Positions 62,622 through 64,000 of a stretch of DNA of 64,000 nucleotides are shown piece by piece. Numbering within the stretch: the first letter of the stretch is position 1; each line of letters begins with the position of its first letter. The notes beneath the pieces were generated by a model that made no database searches, had not been told where the DNA came from, and worked only from the letters and a program-made list of their open reading frames with translations. This stretch comes from Linum tenue (Eukaryota; Streptophyta; Magnoliopsida; Malpighiales; Linaceae). Made by a program: the position numbers and the translations under genes. Location: positions 14,669,467 through 14,733,466 of the forward strand of contig CAMGYJ010000010.1 in NCBI GenBank assembly GCA_946122785.1, read 5' to 3'.

Positions 62622-64000
62622 TCTAACGGGATTTGAATTGGGTGATATTTGGGAATTTAGGGATTGAGAGGATAGAATTAGGGATTTGGGAAAGAATTGG
62701 GGAAGAACAGAAGAGAATCGGCCTAGGCCTTTAGAGGGATTGAGATCGAGAATAGGGAAGATAGGGAGATTAGGGTTTAGGGAATTCTTTGATAATTCTT
62801 TATTGACTGATCATAACGTAGACTCAAAGTACATATTTATAGGGAATACTAGGTAACCCTAATAATAAACCTAATCCTACTAAATAACTACTAACCTTAT
62901 TGATAATTATCCTAATAATAATTATATTAATAAATAAAGAAACCCTACATAAATCGGTTTCTAACATCTCCTCCCCCTTCAGACCAACCTTGCCCTCAAG
63001 GTTGACCAACTTGACCCACTCTGCCACGTTCTCCGTGTAATCCGCATCCTTCCTGCGCTTTCTTTTCTTCCAATCATGCTCAACTCCTTGATTTGGCCTT
63101 TCTTCTTCGACCTTCTGATGCCGCTGCAAAGTTGTAAGCTTCAATTCTGATGGCCCAATCCTCGTGTCCTCGAAGTATTCAAACTTCAATAATTCCTCCT
63201 TTATTAGCATCGCGCTCCAGCAACTTATTGAATCAAAAAGTACTTTCTTGTGTAAGTCCCCATCATTATGTACCAGCTCATCAAGGCCTTCGAACTTCTT
63301 TGTTGGAGCTGACTCATAACCTTGGTTTGTTGCTTCTTTAAATACTGATGGTTTATGCTTCCTTGAGAGCTCATTTACCAAGCCCACATATTCATCATTC
63401 TCTCCTTCCAAGCCCACACCATATAATAGAGATTCAACTAAACAACCCATTTGAGTCCCGGACCTTTCATGACACAGCCCATCATCTCCTCGAGGCCCGC
63501 TAGGCCTTCCATGACTAGGCCTATTACTTAATCCCTGTTCAGCCCATTGAGATTCTAATTTCGGTCCATTTTGCTTATCTGATCGGCCCAACTGATCCCA
63601 AATCTTGGCCTGCCCTCCTGACCTTTCCGACCCACAGCAGGCCCACTCTTTTGGCCAACATTCGGCCCAAATCGCTTTCACCTTTGGCCCGCTCTGCTGC
63701 TCTGCCTTCAACTCGCACCATGGGCCCGGCCAGCCTCTTACGAGCCCAAGTCGGCCCATCCTTACTAGCGGCGCCTCACAACATGCCCAGCCCAACGAGT
63801 TCAGCTGCTGCACTACTCGACCCAAGGATGGCACCCTAGGGTTTGTGAGAAGACTGCCGCCGTCCTCCATCACTCGGCCCGATTTCCTCAGTCGATTAGG
63901 GCTTGCGGTCCAAACATCCGAGCTAAAGGCCCAACATGCTTGGCCCGATCGAAAGAACTGCTGCTGTCGTGCCCCTCGATCCGAATCAGGAGGCCTAGGG
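62622..64000 (-). mobile_element. Element A6, runs off the window
   Basis: 3' LTR 62622-62966, starting at CTAACGGG exactly as the truncated A1 LTR does, then polypurine tract and internal region to the window end. Confidence 0.9.
62824..64000 (-). CDS. A6 ORF, C-terminal part
   Basis: Open class A frame from the window end to a stop inside the LTR at 62824, about 98-99 percent like A1 by eye. The 5' part lies beyond the window, so intactness is unknown. Confidence 0.65.
   Translation of the reverse strand, partial: PRPPDSDRGARQQQFFRSGQACWAFSSDVWTASPNRLRKSGRVMEDGGSLLTNPRVPSLGRVVQQLNSLGWACCEAPLVRMGRLGLVRGWPGPWCELKAEQQSGPKVKAIWAECWPKEWACCGSERSGGQAKIWDQLGRSDKQNGPKLESQWAEQGLSNRPSHGRPSGPRGDDGLCHERSGTQMGCLVESLLYGVGLEGENDEYVGLVNELSRKHKPSVFKEATNQGYESAPTKKFEGLDELVHNDGDLHKKVLFDSISCWSAMLIKEELLKFEYFEDTRIGPSELKLTTLQRHQKVEEERPNQGVEHDWKKRKRRKDADYTENVAEWVKLVNLEGKVGLKGEEMLETDLCRVSLFINIIIIRIIINKVSSYLVGLGLLLGLPSIPYKYVL

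Larger units (their letters stand above)
13384..64000. mobile_element. 50-kb head-to-head/tail-to-tail array of related LTR elements
   Basis: From 13401 to the window end every segment is an LTR, an internal region, or a fragment of four related element classes (A, B, C, D), with no host sequence between them. Order and orientation: A1(-) B1(+) C1(+) C2(+) B2(+) B3(+) B4(+) D-fragment(-) A2(-) D1(+) A3(-) A4 fragment(+) A5(-) C3(+) B5(+) B6(+) C4(+) B7(-) B8 fragment(-) B-LTR fragment(+) A6(-). Copies of a class are nearly identical. Neighbouring same-strand elements usually share one LTR. Opposed elements meet at LTR-LTR joins. No target duplications are visible inside. The left boundary near 13384-13400 is a truncated LTR; the right boundary lies beyond the window. 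Confidence 0.9.

Noticed and set aside
13384..64000. Treating the array as a centromeric satellite or ordinary nested LTR cluster
   Set aside because: There is no fixed repeat period, orientation changes often, and insertions with target duplications inside older elements, the hallmark of nesting, are not seen. Assembly error remains possible and is stated as a refuting test.

Overview
This is nuclear DNA of a flowering plant, probably a dicot; the species cannot be named from the sequence. The evidence is two spliced plant genes (a VDAC/porin-like gene and a hypersensitive-induced-response gene), a captured fragment of a plant allene oxide synthase (CYP74) gene, AT-rich intergenic DNA, and plant-type Ty1/copia and Ty3/gypsy chromovirus retrotransposons primed by initiator-Met tRNA.

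Layout. 1-800: a probable non-autonomous hAT-type element. 1378-2615 (+): a five-exon VDAC-like gene with an abnormal 3' end that runs into the tail of the next gene. 2526-4203 (-): a complete five-exon HIR (SPFH/prohibitin) gene with a perfect 167-bp tandem duplication in its first coding intron. 5651-7223: a Mutator-like (Pack-MULE-like) element with ~300-bp terminal inverted repeats enclosing a broken allene oxide synthase fragment. 7742-12653 (-): one full-length Ty1/copia element with a perfect TACAA target duplication and two disabling mutations.

13384-64000: about 50 kb made almost only of near-identical LTR elements joined end to end with no host DNA between them. Four classes (named here for this report) occur. 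B encodes only a chromovirus Gag. C encodes only protease, reverse transcriptase, RNase H, integrase and chromodomain, with no Gag. A and D encode GC-rich ORFs of unknown function whose first part resembles the leader ORF of C. All share the LTR termini (TGTTAGAAAC...TAACA), the tRNA-iMet primer site plus a ~75-nt leader, and a small hairpin just before the polypurine tract. B stops and C starts at the normal Gag/protease boundary, so together they look like a split, mutually complementing retrotransposon, with A and D as passengers.

The elements join head-to-head, tail-to-tail and head-to-tail. Three opposed joins read TAACA-TC-GA-TGTTA, the product expected when unprocessed linear cDNA ends (two extra bases on each end) are ligated. 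Other joins show microhomology, filler DNA, LTR exchange between classes and fragments that start at the predicted transcription start (strong-stop-like). The array is best explained as integrated, concatenated cDNA; assembly collapse or mis-join is the main alternative. Intact ORFs: gag in B1 and B5; pol open in C4 (which lacks its 5' end). C1 and C2 carry the same amber codon, and C3 has a one-base frameshift.
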